Shown here in pieces: positions 63,313 to 64,000 of a stretch of DNA of 64,000 nucleotides (position 1 is the first letter of the stretch; each line of letters starts with the position of its first letter). Source of the stretch: Tabrizicola oligotrophica (GTDB lineage Bacteria; Pseudomonadota; Alphaproteobacteria; Rhodobacterales; Rhodobacteraceae); assembly GCF_011008935.1 (NCBI RefSeq), contig NZ_JAAIVJ010000001.1:558001-622000 (forward strand), read 5' to 3'. Below the pieces are notes generated by a model. That model made no database searches, was not told the origin of the DNA, and was given only the letters and a program-made list of their open reading frames with translations. A program made the translations under genes and the position numbers.

Positions 63313-64000
63313 ATGGCCGTCAAGGTTGCCATCAACGGGTTCGGACGGATCGGCCGCAACGTGCTGCGCGCCATCATCGAATCCGGCCGTACCGACATTC
63401 AGGTCATCGCCATCAACGATCTCGGCCCGGTCGAGACCAACGCCCACCTGCTGCGCTTTGACTCCGTCCACGGCCGCTTCCCCGCCGAAGTGACCACCGG
63501 CCCGGACTGGATCGACGTCGGCCGCGGACCGATGCAGGTGACGGCGCTGAAGAACCCCGCCGATCTGCCCTGGGCCGGTGTCGATGTGGTGCTGGAATGC
63601 ACCGGCATCTTCACCTCGAAGGAGAAATGCCTGCCGCACTTGGAAAACGGCTCCAAGCGGGTGCTGATCTCGGCCCCCGGCGACGGCGCCGACAAGACCA
63701 TCGTCTATGGCGTGAACCATGGCACCCTGACCGCCGCCGACATCGTGGTCTCGAACGCCTCCTGCACGACGAACTGCCTCAGCCCGGTGGCCAAGGTGCT
63801 GAACGAGGCCATCGGCATCGAAAAGGGCATGATGACCACGATCCACAGCTATACCGGCGACCAGCCGACGCTGGACACCATGCACAAGGATCTCTACCGC
63901 GCCCGCGCCGCCGCGCTCAGCATGATCCCGACCTCGACCGGGGCTGCCAAGGCCGTGGGGCTGGTGCTGCCCGAGTTGAAGGGCAAGCTTGATGGCTTTG
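63313..64000 (+). CDS. gap: Glyceraldehyde-3-phosphate dehydrogenase, type I, copy 2 (3' end outside window)
   Basis: At least 229 residues are present: [16 protein letters not shown] (NAD site), [17 protein letters not shown] (catalytic Cys region) and [11 protein letters not shown], then the window ends after [17 protein letters not shown]. It is a close paralogue of copy 1 but with its own operator. The ATG at 63313 has GGGGGAA upstream. Two gap genes often divide glycolytic and gluconeogenic or Calvin-cycle duties; which is which cannot be read here. Confidence 0.93.
   Translation, partial: MAVKVAINGFGRIGRNVLRAIIESGRTDIQVIAINDLGPVETNAHLLRFDSVHGRFPAEVTTGPDWIDVGRGPMQVTALKNPADLPWAGVDVVLECTGIFTSKEKCLPHLENGSKRVLISAPGDGADKTIVYGVNHGTLTAADIVVSNASCTTNCLSPVAKVLNEAIGIEKGMMTTIHSYTGDQPTLDTMHKDLYRARAAALSMIPTSTGAAKAVGLVLPELKGKLDGF

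Overview
The window is high-GC, gene-dense chromosomal DNA of an alphaproteobacterium, most likely the Rhodobacteraceae/Paracoccaceae (Rhodobacter-like) group. The evidence is a split gene-transfer-agent lysis module (GTA-type holin plus GH108 endolysin), an SqrR-type persulfide sensor, a B12-dependent ribonucleotide reductase, LacI-type TGTTAGCGCTAACA operators at gap genes, and protein sequences typical of the group throughout. No rRNA, tRNA, IS element, CRISPR array or replication origin was recognised.

Layout. 1-10.4 kb: a catabolic block with an MttB-family methyltransferase, two FAD/GcvT-fused dimethylglycine-dehydrogenase-like enzymes, a 3-hydroxyisobutyrate-dehydrogenase-like enzyme and a Cys/Met PLP lyase, with an XRE-cupin and a LysR regulator; it looks like sequential demethylation of an N-methylated compound. 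10.4-19.4 kb: histidine utilisation (hutC-hutF divergent from hutI-hutH-CoA transferase-acyl-CoA dehydrogenase-hutU); the CaiB/CaiA-like pair inside the operon is the most unusual arrangement here and suggests a link between imidazolepropionate and urocanate. 19.4-24 kb: PHP hydrolase, SqrR-like regulator, tautomerase-SDR pair and a P1B-4 metal ATPase. 24-29 kb: nrdJ with two upstream NrdR-box candidates, a decayed DMT transporter, a Fur-family regulator and an intact DMT transporter. 30-35 kb: enolase, an AT-richer SGNH-like orphan, an FAD oxidoreductase, rluE and rarD. 35.3-42.6 kb: the phosphate operon phoR-pstSCAB-phoU-phoB behind a clear Pho box. 42.7-43.8 kb: GTA holin and endolysin. 44-50.4 kb: ccmE, argC, a secreted RTX glycoside hydrolase, a DUF1684 protein, phzF and murI. 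50.6-57.2 kb: LysR, a probable small RNA of about 80 nt with its own promoter and terminator, purL, two GNATs, bolA-grxD, an MliC-like protein, and zapA with a coiled-coil partner. 57.4-64 kb: tkt, an orphan ABC binding protein, a DUF808 protein, and two tandem gap genes (the second cut by the window end) with a 47-residue membrane peptide gene between them.

A dispersed intergenic repeat (consensus TTTCATACTGG + CTCAAATATCC, often followed by GC-rich hairpins) occurs at least eight times. It usually sits just after a stop codon or between convergent genes, and in one case it forms the end of hutH. Two copies carry a 13-bp stem whose arms differ at five positions with every change compensated, around a nearly invariant 13-nt loop.

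Coordinates, motifs and overlaps were read from the sequence. Family names come from recognised motifs without database searches. Pathway proposals are inference and are marked as such.
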